Source: Exiguobacterium profundum (GTDB lineage Bacteria; Bacillota; Bacilli; Exiguobacteriales; Exiguobacteriaceae). Taken from it: DNA of 64,000 nt. The translations under genes and the position numbers were made by a program. Of this stretch, positions 1 through 9,523 are shown in pieces. How positions within the stretch are numbered: the first letter of the stretch is position 1; every line of letters starts with the position of its first letter. The notes beneath the pieces are model-generated. The model was not told the origin of the DNA, did no database searches, and saw only the letters and a program-made list of their open reading frames with translations. The stretch spans positions 949,331-1,013,330 of the forward strand of contig NZ_MRSV01000001.1 of NCBI RefSeq assembly GCF_001909285.1, written 5' to 3'.

Positions 1-467
1 CGTTCCTTGACGAAATCGAGTCGTGGGAAGGATTGAATCTCGTTTACCGGAGTTCGGACATCCTCGTATTACCGGCGACCTATTCGAACGGGAACATCAG
101 CATCATTGAAGCCTGCGCGTCCGGGATGGGGATTGTTGTCAGCCATGACGTCAACAACGTTGAGAGACATCTGCACGAAGGCATTAACTGTTACAAATGC
201 GAACCGACGGTGGCGTCACTCGTGACCGAGCTTAAGCGGTATCTGGAACATCCTGAAAAATTGAAAGCTCACGGACAACAATCGAAAGAACTCGTGACAC
301 CGCGACTGAACGCCAGTACTGCTGCCATCTACGCCGATTTACTCCAACCACTTTATCGCAAAGGAGATTCTCACCATGCTGAAGCTGATGTTGCTCGGGG
401 GCGCGATGCATCAAGTTCCCATCATACAAAAAGCGAAACAACAAGGGATATTCACCGTTCTCTGTGA
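1..467 (+). CDS. Glycosyltransferase C-terminal part (5' end outside window)
   Basis: The reading frame is open from base 3 and has no start inside the window. The visible part resembles the C-terminal Rossmann half of GT-B (family 4-like) glycosyltransferases: a segment ILVLPATYSNGNISIIEACASG containing the usual E-A-C/A-x-G sugar-nucleotide phosphate motif, then a GIVVS strand and a helical tail. It probably transfers a sugar during surface polysaccharide assembly. The frame runs 92 bases into the next gene, so its last ~30 residues, rich in H, S and R, look like overrun rather than conserved domain. Family assignment is by motif only and the donor sugar is unknown. Confidence 0.75.
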   Translation, partial: FLDEIESWEGLNLVYRSSDILVLPATYSNGNISIIEACASGMGIVVSHDVNNVERHLHEGINCYKCEPTVASLVTELKRYLEHPEKLKAHGQQSKELVTPRLNASTAAIYADLLQPLYRKGDSHHAEADVARGRDASSSHHTKSETTRDIHRSL

Positions 468-1632
468 CTATCTACCGGATAATCCAGGTCGACTCGTGGC
501 CGATCGCTATTACTGTACGAGCACGCTTGATCGGGAAGCAGTCCTCGCCATCGCGAGAGAAGAAGGCATCGATGGGATTGTCGCTTATGCCTCCGACCCG
601 GCGGCGCGAACGGCCGCCTATGTCGGAGAAGCGCTCGGTTTAGTGACGAACTCGCTAGAAACGGTCGAAACGTTGACGAATAAAGCGAAGTTTCGAACAT
701 TCCTACAGCGACATGGCTTTGCCGTCCCGGAAGCCTTTGCGTTTACCGAACTAGAAATAGCCGTCGAAACGTTACGGAATCGAGCGGGCGAGTACATCAT
801 CAAACCGGCCGACGCCTCTGGGAGTAAAGGGGTCAACAAATGGAGTCGGGGGAACGGAATTGAGCAGCTTCGCCGCCATCTCCGATCGGCATTTACGATG
901 TCGTTCAATCAGGAAGTGGTCGTGGAGGAGTTCATTACCCGAGACGGCTATCAACTAGCGGGTGATGGATTTGTCGTCGACGGGGAGTTAGTGTTTCGTT
1001 GTTTCGGAAACGGACATTTCAATGTGAACGGAGTCAACCCGTTTGCCCCGATTAGTGCGAGTTTTCCAAGTGTGCATCCACCTCACGTGCTCGAACAGGT
1101 ACATGAGACGTTGCAACGGATGTTGACTGAAGTCGGCTTCAAACAAGGGGCGTTCAATTTTGACATCTTCGTCAAAGGAGAAGACGTTTATCTGATGGAT
1201 ATCGGTCCACGGAACGGAGGAAATTACATCCCACAAATCATCGAACAAGCGACAGGCGTCGACTTGGTCCAGGCGACGATTGATGTCGCACTCGGGATGC
1301 CGGTGACGCTCGAGATGAAGCCGGTGACCGTACCGTCCGCCTATTTCATCATCGGTAGTCAAGAAAAGGGTCAGTTCATGGGTGTCCATTTCGATGAGGA
1401 CGCATATACGATTCGACAAGCGAACATCTATTACAACGTCGGAGATGTGGTCCCACGCTTCGAAGGGGCAAATCAAGCACTCGGTAGTTTGATTCTAGAG
1501 TTTGAAGACGTTGAGACGATGCTTCGACTCGTTGAACATCCCGAGCGATGGCTGACCTTTCACATCCAGTCAACCGAAGAAACGGAGGGAGAATCATGGA
1601 CATCGTCGTCACCGGTGCGAACGGTTTTTTAG
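376..1632 (+). CDS. ATP-grasp domain ligase
   Basis: 418 residues. The start is ATG 376, preceded by AAGGAG at about 361-366. The N-terminus (MLKLMLLGGAMHQVPIIQKA) is a Rossmann-like preATP-grasp domain. The central part has the ATP-grasp lid (YIIKPADASGSKGV, about residues 138-151) and the C-terminal metal-binding strand (YLMDIGPRNGGN). This fold is shared by carbamoyl-phosphate synthetase large subunit, biotin carboxylase and many carboxylate-amine ligases that form amide or peptide bonds using ATP. Lying between sugar genes, it may attach an amino or acyl group to an amino sugar, but that is inference. It overlaps the preceding frame by 92 bases and the next gene by 37. Confidence 0.8.
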   Translation: MLKLMLLGGAMHQVPIIQKAKQQGIFTVLCDYLPDNPGRLVADRYYCTSTLDREAVLAIAREEGIDGIVAYASDPAARTAAYVGEALGLVTNSLETVETLTNKAKFRTFLQRHGFAVPEAFAFTELEIAVETLRNRAGEYIIKPADASGSKGVNKWSRGNGIEQLRRHLRSAFTMSFNQEVVVEEFITRDGYQLAGDGFVVDGELVFRCFGNGHFNVNGVNPFAPISASFPSVHPPHVLEQVHETLQRMLTEVGFKQGAFNFDIFVKGEDVYLMDIGPRNGGNYIPQIIEQATGVDLVQATIDVALGMPVTLEMKPVTVPSAYFIIGSQEKGQFMGVHFDEDAYTIRQANIYYNVGDVVPRFEGANQALGSLILEFEDVETMLRLVEHPERWLTFHIQSTEETEGESWTSSSPVRTVF

Positions 1633-2708
1633 GCAGACACCTCGTTCACGCCTTAGAGCGGGCTGGGCATCTCGTCCTCCCGATCACCCGTTCGACATCA
1701 TCCGTGGAACGAAGCTACTATCTGCGTCGAGCCGACGCCGTCTATCATGTGGCCGGAGTGAACCGCCCTGAACGAGTCGAAGAATTCACGACCGGAAACG
1801 TCAACTTGACCGAGGCGATTGCAATCGAATTGCTGTCCTATAATCGGGTCCCGGTCATTTTCGCCTCGTCGATTCAAGCGACTCAAGACAATCCTTACGG
1901 AAACAGTAAACGAGAAGCGGAGGACATTTTGCGGCTGTACGGTCAACGGAGCGGGGCACCGGTTCACATATATCGGCTCCCGAACCTGTTCGGCAAATGG
2001 GGGAGACCATTCTATAACAGTGCGGTCACGACGTTTTGTTATCAGATTGCACGAGGAGAGGACATCACGGTCACACATCCCAATCACGTGTTGACGCTCG
2101 CCCATGTCGATGACGTCGTCGCATCGTTTGTAGGGGCGTTGCATAAAACAGAAAGCACCGATTCAGATGTCCCGACACACCAGATCACATTATTCGACCT
2201 TGCCCGAATGATTGAATCGTTCGAAGCGGTCCGAATGGCTAGAGGGGTACCGGATGTATCAGATCCTTTTACGAAAAAGCTGTACAGCACGTACTTAAGT
2301 TACTTGCCGAAAGAACGGATGGTCACGCCTCTCTTGATGCATCAGGACGTGCGGGGATCGTTCACAGAACTGTTCAAGACGCCTGACCGTGGTCAAGTCT
2401 CCGTCAACGTGGCCAAACCCGGAATCACAAAAGGGGAGCACTGGCATGAGTCGAAACATGAACAATTCATCGTCGTCAGCGGTGAAGGCGTGATTCGGCT
2501 CCGATTGATGGACCAAGATCAGATCATCTCGTTCCATGTCAGTGAAGAACAGCTTGAAGTCATCGAGATTCCGCCAGGTTACGTCCATCATATCGAAAAC
2601 ACGGGCGTGAAAGATTTAGTGACGGTGATGTGGGTGAACGAGCCGTTCGATGCGAGTCAACCGGACACCTATCGAGCCACTGTCGCACAAGACGCGGAAG
2701 TCTCATAA
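1596..2708 (+). CDS. capF: CapF-like bifunctional sugar epimerase/reductase with cupin domain
   Basis: 370 residues from ATG 1596 (GGAGGGA just upstream). The N-terminal ~240 residues are an extended SDR: TGANGFLGR nucleotide motif at residues 7-15 and a Y-G-N-S-K catalytic pair. The C-terminal ~120 residues are a cupin with KGEHWHESKHEQFIVVSGEG, giving several metal-binding histidines, and IPPGYVHHIENTG. This two-domain layout is that of CapF/FnlB, which in Staphylococcus makes UDP-N-acetyl-L-fucosamine precursors by 3-epimerisation (cupin) and reduction at C4 (SDR). The length matches CapF (about 370). Its usual partners CapE and CapG are not seen here, so they may lie before the window. 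Confidence 0.85.
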   Translation: MDIVVTGANGFLGRHLVHALERAGHLVLPITRSTSSVERSYYLRRADAVYHVAGVNRPERVEEFTTGNVNLTEAIAIELLSYNRVPVIFASSIQATQDNPYGNSKREAEDILRLYGQRSGAPVHIYRLPNLFGKWGRPFYNSAVTTFCYQIARGEDITVTHPNHVLTLAHVDDVVASFVGALHKTESTDSDVPTHQITLFDLARMIESFEAVRMARGVPDVSDPFTKKLYSTYLSYLPKERMVTPLLMHQDVRGSFTELFKTPDRGQVSVNVAKPGITKGEHWHESKHEQFIVVSGEGVIRLRLMDQDQIISFHVSEEQLEVIEIPPGYVHHIENTGVKDLVTVMWVNEPFDASQPDTYRATVAQDAEVS

Positions 2709-2722
2709 AGGAGGGATTCATC

Positions 2723-3700
2723 ATGGTCATGGTGAGCATCAACTGCATCACATACAATCACGAGAAGTACATCGCTCAGGCGATTGAAGGCTTTTTGTTA
2801 CAGCGTACGAACTTCGAGGTCGAGATTCTGATCCATGATGACGCCTCGACGGATCGGACGGCAGACATCATCCGGGAATACGTTCAGAAATATCCTGAAA
2901 AATTCAACGTCATCTATCAGACGGAGAATCAATATTCAAAAGGCGTGTTCATCGCCCGGTTGAACGAGGAGCGGGCACGCGGCAAATACATCGCGGTTTG
3001 TGAGGGCGATGATTACTGGACCGACCCGTACAAAATACAAAAACAAGTCGACTATATGGAAGCTAATCCGGACTGTACACTTTGTTTCCACGATGCGTAC
3101 GTTGAGACAGGTGGGAAGCTCCACACGAATTGGCACGTCATTCCATGGATGCCGGAAAATCGAAAGCTCGCCTCATCCGTGCCCCGTACGTATGACGCCG
3201 GAGAGTTACAGTTACTCGGGTTCGTTCCGACGATGTCCATGTTGTATGTGAACGATTTCCATGACGCCCCGCGATGGCTCGAAGAGACGCCGGCGCGAGA
3301 TGCATCGATTCGCTTGTATATCACGAGCAGGGGATACGCCTAATACATGCCGGAAGTGATGAGTGTCTATCGCTACGAGGTCGAGGGGTCGGCGACGACC
3401 ATTTGGAACGAAGGAGATGTCGAACGTGACGTGAAGCGACATGAGGAGTTCATTCGTTTCATCAACTTATTTGATGCCTATACCGATGGGAAATATCATC
3501 AGGAGCTGGAGTTGTCCCGGATTTCCTTTGAAGTGGGGCTCCACCGATTGAAGGGAGAGTATGATGCGTTACGTTCTACTCGGTATGACGCGTATCTGAA
3601 TCGATTCGTCGGAATCGATCGAATCCGACCTTACCTGATGATCAAGCAGCCACATTTAACGGAGTGGCTGATCAAAGTACGAAACCGAGCATTCGCTTAA
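2723..3700 (+). pseudogene. Family 2 glycosyltransferase split by an in-frame TAA
   Basis: Starts at ATG 2723 behind AAGGAGGG. It reads as a GT-A family 2 transferase (CITYNHEKYI, DDASTDRTADII, then the acidic metal site EGDDYWTDP) up to TAA at 3341-3343. The same frame then continues from the next codons (YMPEVMSVYRY) to a stop at 3698-3700. The intact paralogue at 6816-7796 has GYAYYMPEVMSVYRY at this point, so the TAA replaces a single Tyr codon (TAC or TAT). No frameshift is seen and the rest of the frame is well preserved, which points to a recent lesion. The first fragment is 206 residues and keeps the whole nucleotide-sugar site. Its acceptor region is lost unless the stop is read through. 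Confidence 0.85.
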
Positions 3701-3726
3701 ACGAAAGGAAAAGGGGCGATTTCACC

Positions 3727-4848
3727 ATGAGTGGTTCAAATGTAGAAACAGATGCCATCATTCCCGTCACGCGACCGAGTATGCCGGATTTTGATACGTA
3801 TGTCGAGATGATTCGTCCCCTTTGGGAATCGCGTCACTTGAGCAACCGTGGCGAGCATGTGCGGGCATTAGAAGAAGAGTTAGAGCAGCGTCTCCACGTC
3901 CCGCACGTTTCCTTATTGACGAACGGTCATTTGGCCCTCGAGACGGCGATTGATGTGCTCGGGTTGACGGGTGAGGTCATCACGACGCCGTTCACGTTCG
4001 CTTCGACGACGCATGCGCTCATCCGAAAACAAATCACCCCTGTCTTTTGTGACATCAACCCCGTCGACTATACGATTGATGTCAACAAAATCGAGGCGTT
4101 GATCACGGAAAGGACGACGGCCATCTTACCCGTTCATGTGTATGGGAACGTATGTGACGTCGAGGCGATCGAACAACTCGCGAAACGCCATGGACTCCAT
4201 GTCCTCTACGATGCGGCGCACGCGTTCGGTGTCCGTCACGACGGGCGCGATGTCTCGACGTTCGGCGATCTGACGATGTTCAGCTTTCATGCGACAAAAG
4301 TGTTTCACACGATTGAGGGTGGGGCGCTCACGTTCCGGGATGCCCGTTACATCGAGGCGATTCATCAAGCCGTCAACTTTGGAATCACCGGAACAGAATC
4401 CGTCGAATCGGTCGGGGGCAACGCCAAGATGAACGAGTTTCAGGCAGCGATGGGACGTTGCAACCTCCCACGAATTGATATCGACATTGAAAAGCGGAAA
4501 CGTCTGGTCGAGCGATACGATACCCGTTTAAGGGACGCTTCGTTTCTTCGCTTGAACCTCCGGAATGAACGAACCGAGTCCAACTATGCGTACTATCCGG
4601 TTCTCGTCACGCCAGGGAGAGCGGCGCGCGATGACATGATGGCATACTTAGCGCAACATGGGATTCTCGCCCGGAAGTACTTCTATCCGCTCGTGACCGA
4701 TTTTTCCTGCTACTTTTTCGACGCATCCGTACCGAACGCCACATACGTCTCGGATCGGGTGATCACGTTACCTCTGTATCCGGACATGACAATGGAGATG
4801 GTTGACCGCATTTGTGACGTAATCCTTGAAGGAGGGAATGAACGATGA
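3727..4848 (+). CDS. DegT/DnrJ/EryC1 family PLP sugar aminotransferase
   Basis: 373 residues from ATG 3727, chosen because an AAAGG/AAGGGG tract precedes it. A fold-type I aminotransferase that puts an amino group on a keto-sugar nucleotide. The PLP lysine is K191 in [14 protein letters not shown], with YDAAHAFG (PLP-contacting Asp) before it and [11 protein letters not shown] near residue 65. The genes immediately after it make dTDP-4-keto-6-deoxyglucose, so the likely substrate is that or an isomer, giving a dTDP-amino-dideoxyhexose. No 3,4-ketoisomerase (FdtA type) is visible nearby, which slightly favours C4 amination. This regiochemistry is inference. Confidence 0.88.
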   Translation: MSGSNVETDAIIPVTRPSMPDFDTYVEMIRPLWESRHLSNRGEHVRALEEELEQRLHVPHVSLLTNGHLALETAIDVLGLTGEVITTPFTFASTTHALIRKQITPVFCDINPVDYTIDVNKIEALITERTTAILPVHVYGNVCDVEAIEQLAKRHGLHVLYDAAHAFGVRHDGRDVSTFGDLTMFSFHATKVFHTIEGGALTFRDARYIEAIHQAVNFGITGTESVESVGGNAKMNEFQAAMGRCNLPRIDIDIEKRKRLVERYDTRLRDASFLRLNLRNERTESNYAYYPVLVTPGRAARDDMMAYLAQHGILARKYFYPLVTDFSCYFFDASVPNATYVSDRVITLPLYPDMTMEMVDRICDVILEGGNER

Positions 4849-5816
4849 AAGGGATCATTCTAGCGGGTGGGAACGGGACGCGTCTCTACCCGATGACGAA
4901 AGCAGTCTCGAAACAGCTATTACCGATCTACGACAAGCCCCTCATCTATTATCCGATGTCGGTGTTGATGCTCGCCGGCATCAAAGAGATTTTATTGATT
5001 TCGACCCCGAAAGACATCTCCGGGTATGAGCGACTGTTCGGTGACGGGCATCAACTCGGAATCTCGATTACGTACCAAGTACAAGAGCGTCCGGTCGGTC
5101 TCGCGGATGCTTTCATCTTAGGAGAATCGTTCATCGGGGACGACTCCGTTTGCCTCATCTTAGGGGATAACGTCTTCTATGGTCCGAACTTGACGCGCTT
5201 TTTACAGGATGCGAAAGAGCGGCAGTCAGGCGCAACGGTGTTCGGGTATCCGGTAAAGGACCCACGGGCATTCGGTGTCGTCGAGTTCGATGCGGACCGT
5301 CGTGTCTTGTCCATCGAAGAGAAACCGGCGGTCCCCAAATCCAATTATGCGGTACCGGGGCTCTACTTTTATGACAATCAGGTCGTCGAGTTCGCGAAAC
5401 AAGTAAAGCCGTCCCCGCGCGGTGAGCTTGAGATTACGTCGATCAATCAAATGTATTTAGAACGAGGCGAGTTGAACGTCGTCTTGTTCGGTCGCGGGAT
5501 GGCATGGCTCGATACCGGGACGCCAGAGGGGATGATCAAAGCCTCCATCTTCGTACAGACGGTACAGGAACGGCAAGGCTATTATATCGCATGTCTGGAG
5601 GAGATTGCGTGGCGTCGTGGGTTCATCACGCGAGAGCAATTGGCCGACATCGGTCAGACGCTCAAGATGACCGATTACGGACAGTATTTGATATCGCTTC
5701 TAGAGGGAGGAGAACAGACCAATGCATACGATCCTAGTGACTGGCGGAGCCGGGTTCATCGGTTCAAATTTCATAAAACACTTTCGGGAGAAACATCCAA
5801 CGTCACGAATCCTTAA
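4845..5816 (+). CDS. rfbA: Glucose-1-phosphate thymidylyltransferase (RmlA)
   Basis: 323 residues, ATGA overlap with the aminotransferase. Forms dTDP-glucose from dTTP and glucose-1-phosphate. The signature [20 protein letters not shown] lies at residues 8-27, with the usual KPLIYYP, GDNVFYG and SIEEKP motifs. RmlA enzymes usually end near 290 residues. Here the frame runs about 30 codons further, through the ribosome binding site and first 95 bases of rfbB, and this tail does not look like RmlA. The original stop may have been lost. Function should be unaffected. Confidence 0.93.
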   Translation: MKGIILAGGNGTRLYPMTKAVSKQLLPIYDKPLIYYPMSVLMLAGIKEILLISTPKDISGYERLFGDGHQLGISITYQVQERPVGLADAFILGESFIGDDSVCLILGDNVFYGPNLTRFLQDAKERQSGATVFGYPVKDPRAFGVVEFDADRRVLSIEEKPAVPKSNYAVPGLYFYDNQVVEFAKQVKPSPRGELEITSINQMYLERGELNVVLFGRGMAWLDTGTPEGMIKASIFVQTVQERQGYYIACLEEIAWRRGFITREQLADIGQTLKMTDYGQYLISLLEGGEQTNAYDPSDWRSRVHRFKFHKTLSGETSNVTNP

Positions 5817-6774
5817 CGTCGACGCTTTGACCTATGCCGGCAATTTAGAGAACGTTCAAGCGTTCGAGCACGACCCGCTCTACGTGTTTCGGAAAGTAGA
5901 CATCCGTGACCGTCCAGCGATTGATGAACTGTTCTCTCTCTTTGAAATTGACGAAGTCGTTCATTTTGCGGCGGAATCGCATGTCGACCGAAGTATTCTT
6001 GAGCCGGAGTTGTTCCTCTCGACGAATATCTTGGGTACACAAGTGTTGCTCGATGTGGCCATGCGGCATTGGAAACGGTACCCGGATGACAAATACAGTC
6101 AAGACTATCGAGACAATGTCTGTTTCGTCCATGTCTCGACGGATGAGGTATACGGGTCGCTAGGGGAGTCAGGGTTCTTTACAGAAGAGACCCCCCTCGC
6201 CCCGAACAGTCCTTATTCTGCCTCGAAGGCCGGGTCTGATTTGCTCGTTCGTTCCTATCATAAGACGTACGGCTTACCGATTAAGATCACCCGTTGCAGC
6301 AACAATTATGGTCCGTATCAATTCCCCGAGAAACTGATTCCGCTCATGGTGCACCATTGTATGACCGATCAACTACTCCCAGTATATGGGGACGGAGGAC
6401 ATATCCGAGATTGGTTACATGTACAGGACCACTGTGAAGCGATTGATCTCGTTCGGCAAAAGGGACAGGTCGGAGAAGTCTATAACATCGGCGGACATAA
6501 CGAGAAGACGAACCTCGAGCTCGTCCGAACGATTTTACAGGCTTTTGACTTACCCGATGACCGCATCCAATTCGTGACGGATCGCCCTGGTCACGACCGT
6601 CGTTATGCCATTGACGCGACGAAAATGAAAGACGAACTCGGGTGGGTGCCACGCTACAGTTTTGAACATGGAATCAAAGAGACGATTGAATGGTACCGAT
6701 CACATCCGGAATGGGTCGAGCGCATCGTTTCGGGAGCGTACAAAACCTATTATCAAGACATGTACTCTTCCTAA
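5722..6774 (+). CDS. rfbB: dTDP-glucose 4,6-dehydratase (RmlB)
   Basis: 350 residues from ATG 5722, preceded by GGAGG. Converts dTDP-glucose to dTDP-4-keto-6-deoxyglucose. Visible motifs are [11 protein letters not shown] (NAD binding, residues 7-17), STDEVYG (catalytic Thr-Asp-Glu) and YSASKAGSD (catalytic Tyr and Lys). RmlC and RmlD, which would lead to rhamnose, are absent next to it, while an aminotransferase and acyltransferase-like genes are present. This suggests an amino sugar product rather than rhamnose. Confidence 0.95.
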   Translation: MHTILVTGGAGFIGSNFIKHFREKHPTSRILNVDALTYAGNLENVQAFEHDPLYVFRKVDIRDRPAIDELFSLFEIDEVVHFAAESHVDRSILEPELFLSTNILGTQVLLDVAMRHWKRYPDDKYSQDYRDNVCFVHVSTDEVYGSLGESGFFTEETPLAPNSPYSASKAGSDLLVRSYHKTYGLPIKITRCSNNYGPYQFPEKLIPLMVHHCMTDQLLPVYGDGGHIRDWLHVQDHCEAIDLVRQKGQVGEVYNIGGHNEKTNLELVRTILQAFDLPDDRIQFVTDRPGHDRRYAIDATKMKDELGWVPRYSFEHGIKETIEWYRSHPEWVERIVSGAYKTYYQDMYSS

Positions 6775-6815
6775 ATCGGAGCCGTTCTATCATCTCGGGA
6801 AAGGAGGGAATCGAC

Positions 6816-7796
6816 ATGGTGATGGTCAGCATCGACTGCATCACGTATAACCACGAACCGTACATCGCCAAAACGATTGAAGGATTTTTGATGCAGGAAT
6901 CAGATTTTGAATTTGAAATCCTCATTCATGAGGATGCCTCAACGGATCGGACGGCAGACATCGTGCGTAAGTATGAAGAACAGCACCCAAACCTCATTCG
7001 GGTCATCTATCAAACGGAAAACCAATATTCTCAAGGTGTGCTGGTGAATCTGTTGAACGAAGAGAGGGCGCGTGGCAAGTACATCGCGCTTTGTGACGGG
7101 GATGACTATTGGACCGACCCACGTAAATTGCAGAAACAAGTCGACTATATGGAAGCCCACCCGGACTGTACACTCTGTTTTCATGATGCGTATGTCGAAA
7201 CGGACGACACACTCCATACCGGATGGCACGTCATCCCGTGGATGCCTGAAAACAGAAAGTATGCCTCGACGGAGCCGCGGACCTATCATGCCGGGGAGTT
7301 ACAGCTACTCGGCTTCATTCCAACGATGTCCATGCTGTACCGAAATGGACTGACAGACCATCTGTTAGATTGGATCGGCGATACGCCAGCATTCGATGGG
7401 GCGCTCAAATTGCACGTCGCAAGCCAAGGCTACGCCTACTATATGCCTGAGGTAATGAGCGTATACCGCTACGGTGTGTCTGGATCGGTCACAACCGAGT
7501 GGAGTCAGACAGACAGGGAGTGCGACATCGAACGGTTCGAGGCGTTCATCCGAATGATGGATGCTTTCGATTCCTATACGGACGGCAGGTTTCATCAAGA
7601 AATCGAAATCTCTCGTTTATCGTTCGAGGTCGGCTTACATCGTCTCAGACGAGATTTTCAAGCGCTGAAGTCACCCCGGTATGACCGATATGTGGAGCGT
7701 TTCGTAGGTAGAGAGCGACTACGTCCCTACTTGATGGTACGACATCCGGTGTTGACCGAATGGTTGATTCGCATGCGCTCGTTCCAGCTGGGCTAA
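6816..7796 (+). CDS. Family 2 glycosyltransferase (intact paralogue)
   Basis: 326 residues from ATG 6816 behind AAAGGAGGGA. GT-A fold: CITYNHEPYIAKTIEGF at the N-terminus, EDASTDRTADIV, and the metal-binding CDGDDYWTDP near residue 95, followed by a Cys/His segment HPDCTLCFHDAYVE. The C-terminal third is helical. It is closely similar along its whole length to the broken gene at 2723-3700, so the two arose by duplication and flank the degT-rmlA-rmlB block. No membrane segment is seen, so it acts in the cytoplasm on lipid-linked intermediates. Donor and acceptor are unknown. Confidence 0.88.
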   Translation: MVMVSIDCITYNHEPYIAKTIEGFLMQESDFEFEILIHEDASTDRTADIVRKYEEQHPNLIRVIYQTENQYSQGVLVNLLNEERARGKYIALCDGDDYWTDPRKLQKQVDYMEAHPDCTLCFHDAYVETDDTLHTGWHVIPWMPENRKYASTEPRTYHAGELQLLGFIPTMSMLYRNGLTDHLLDWIGDTPAFDGALKLHVASQGYAYYMPEVMSVYRYGVSGSVTTEWSQTDRECDIERFEAFIRMMDAFDSYTDGRFHQEIEISRLSFEVGLHRLRRDFQALKSPRYDRYVERFVGRERLRPYLMVRHPVLTEWLIRMRSFQLG

Positions 7797-7810
7797 GGAA
7801 GGTGGCTCAA

Positions 7811-8509
7811 ATGAAATTAGGGATTATGCAGCCTTATTACTTCCCATACCTCGGATATATTCAATTGATGAACGCGGTGGACCAGTTTGTCATCTTGGAC
7901 CATGTGCAATTTACGAAACGAGGATGGATTCATCGAAACCGAATTTTGGTCGAGGGACACATCAAACCGATCCATCTGAAAATCGATCATATGACACAGC
8001 ATCGTACGATCCGTGAGCATGAGCGGATTCTCGATCCGGTTCATGAGACCTATCAACTGCGCTTATTGCATCATGCGTATCAGCACGCACCAAGTTATGC
8101 CGACGTCATGCCGATGGTGGAACGAATAAAAAAAAACGAGGAACGCAATGTCGCCACTTACCTAGAGACGTTATTGACGGAAGTGCGTGATTATCTCGAG
8201 ATGGATACGGAGTTATTGGTCGCCTCCTCGCTCGACTACGACAAGTCGCTGAAGTGTGAACAATTGGTACTCGAGATTTGTCATCATTTGCGTACATCGC
8301 ATTACATCAATGCGATTGGAGGACAGGAGCTTTATGATAAACAGCGTTTCGCGGAATCCGGGGTGCCGCTTGATTTTATCCAGATGGATGCGGTGGAATA
8401 TGCTCAATTTGGTCATCCGTTCACGCCCAACTTGTCCATCATCGATGTCTTGATGTTCAATTCGAAGACGAAAATGCGTGAACTACTCGATGCCTATACG
8501 CTCGTCTAA
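7811..8509 (+). CDS. WbqC-like family protein
   Basis: 232 residues from ATG 7811 (GGAAGGTGG upstream). The N-terminus MKLGIMQPYYFPYLGYIQL, then DQFVILDHVQFTKRGWIHRN, is the diagnostic start of the WbqC family (Pfam WbqC-like). Members are common in O-antigen and capsule clusters beside DegT aminotransferases. The biochemical role is not firmly established; a part in acylation of amino sugars is a guess from context. It lies 14 bases after the GT2 and is clearly in the same operon. Confidence 0.85.
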   Translation: MKLGIMQPYYFPYLGYIQLMNAVDQFVILDHVQFTKRGWIHRNRILVEGHIKPIHLKIDHMTQHRTIREHERILDPVHETYQLRLLHHAYQHAPSYADVMPMVERIKKNEERNVATYLETLLTEVRDYLEMDTELLVASSLDYDKSLKCEQLVLEICHHLRTSHYINAIGGQELYDKQRFAESGVPLDFIQMDAVEYAQFGHPFTPNLSIIDVLMFNSKTKMRELLDAYTLV

Positions 8510-8557
8510 TGGGGCGAGATAGATGCCGCAACAATTAGGGGAAAGGGGACGAACACG

Positions 8558-9523
8558 TTGAATACATCATTTGAATGGACCAATCGACGTCTTTTCTTCA
8601 GCCCTCAACGAGACGCATCACTCGACTGGATGGATGCGTTCGCACAAGGACCTTGTGTGTTGGAACGCGATACCTATTTACGAATCTACTTCAGTTGTCG
8701 ACCGAAACCGATCGATGGACGATACGTCAGTCACAGCGGGTATGTGGATGTCGCAAAAGAGGATTTCTCGATTCTTCGAGTGAGTGAACGACCGATACTG
8801 GAGCTCGGTGCACGTGGGACGTTCGACGAGTTTGGTGTCTATCCGTTCTCGGCGATTGAGGTTGGGGATGAGGTGCACGCCTATTACGGGGGCTGGACGC
8901 GTACTGTGTCCGTTCCGTTTAATGTGAATATCGGAAAAGCCATCAGTCGAGACGGCGGACGTTCGTTTGAGCGTGTCGGTCCAGGACCGATCCTATCGTA
9001 TACACTCGATGAACCGTTCATCTTGAGCGGTCCGAAGATTCGGCGTTTCCATGACACGTGGGTCTTGTTCTATATCGCCGGACGAGAGTGGGTCATGGAT
9101 GGCGAACGTCCTGAACCGGTGTATAAGATTCGGCTGGCCACGTCGAAGGACGGGGTCACTTGGGTGAAGGCGGGACGCGATTTGATCGAAAGCGTACTTC
9201 CGAATGAAGCGCAGGCTAGTCCAGACGTCTTTTATGAGGATGGGCGCTATCATATGTTTTTCTGTTACCGAGATGCGACCGATTATCGGAAGAATCCAGA
9301 GCGGACTTATCGAATCGGATATGCCTCTTCTCCGGATTTCCTCCACTGGACGCGTGACGATTCGGTCATGAGATTCTCGCGGACAGAATCGGGATTCGAT
9401 GACGAGATGGTCGCCTACCCCCACACGTTCACGTTGAACGGGAAACGGTATTTACTCTATTTGGGGAATGAAGTCGGACGAGAAGGATTCGGCATCGCGG
9501 AGCGCAAGGAGGGAGCGAGATGA
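8558..9523 (+). CDS. Five-bladed beta-propeller, glycosidase-like protein (copy 1)
   Basis: 321 residues. The start is TTG 8558, with a GGGGAAAGGGG tract 8-20 bases upstream; no ATG fits better. The pattern of YLRIYFSCRP, RGTFDEFGVYPFSA, DEPFILSGPKI, YKIRLATSKDGVTW and GRYHMFFCYRDA resembles the repeated W/Y-D-G blades of GH43/GH32/GH130-type propellers. No secretion signal is present, so it would be cytoplasmic, which is unusual for a polysaccharide-degrading enzyme. It may bind or process a nucleotide-linked or lipid-linked sugar. The next gene is a paralogue. Confidence 0.6.
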   Translation: MNTSFEWTNRRLFFSPQRDASLDWMDAFAQGPCVLERDTYLRIYFSCRPKPIDGRYVSHSGYVDVAKEDFSILRVSERPILELGARGTFDEFGVYPFSAIEVGDEVHAYYGGWTRTVSVPFNVNIGKAISRDGGRSFERVGPGPILSYTLDEPFILSGPKIRRFHDTWVLFYIAGREWVMDGERPEPVYKIRLATSKDGVTWVKAGRDLIESVLPNEAQASPDVFYEDGRYHMFFCYRDATDYRKNPERTYRIGYASSPDFLHWTRDDSVMRFSRTESGFDDEMVAYPHTFTLNGKRYLLYLGNEVGREGFGIAERKEGAR

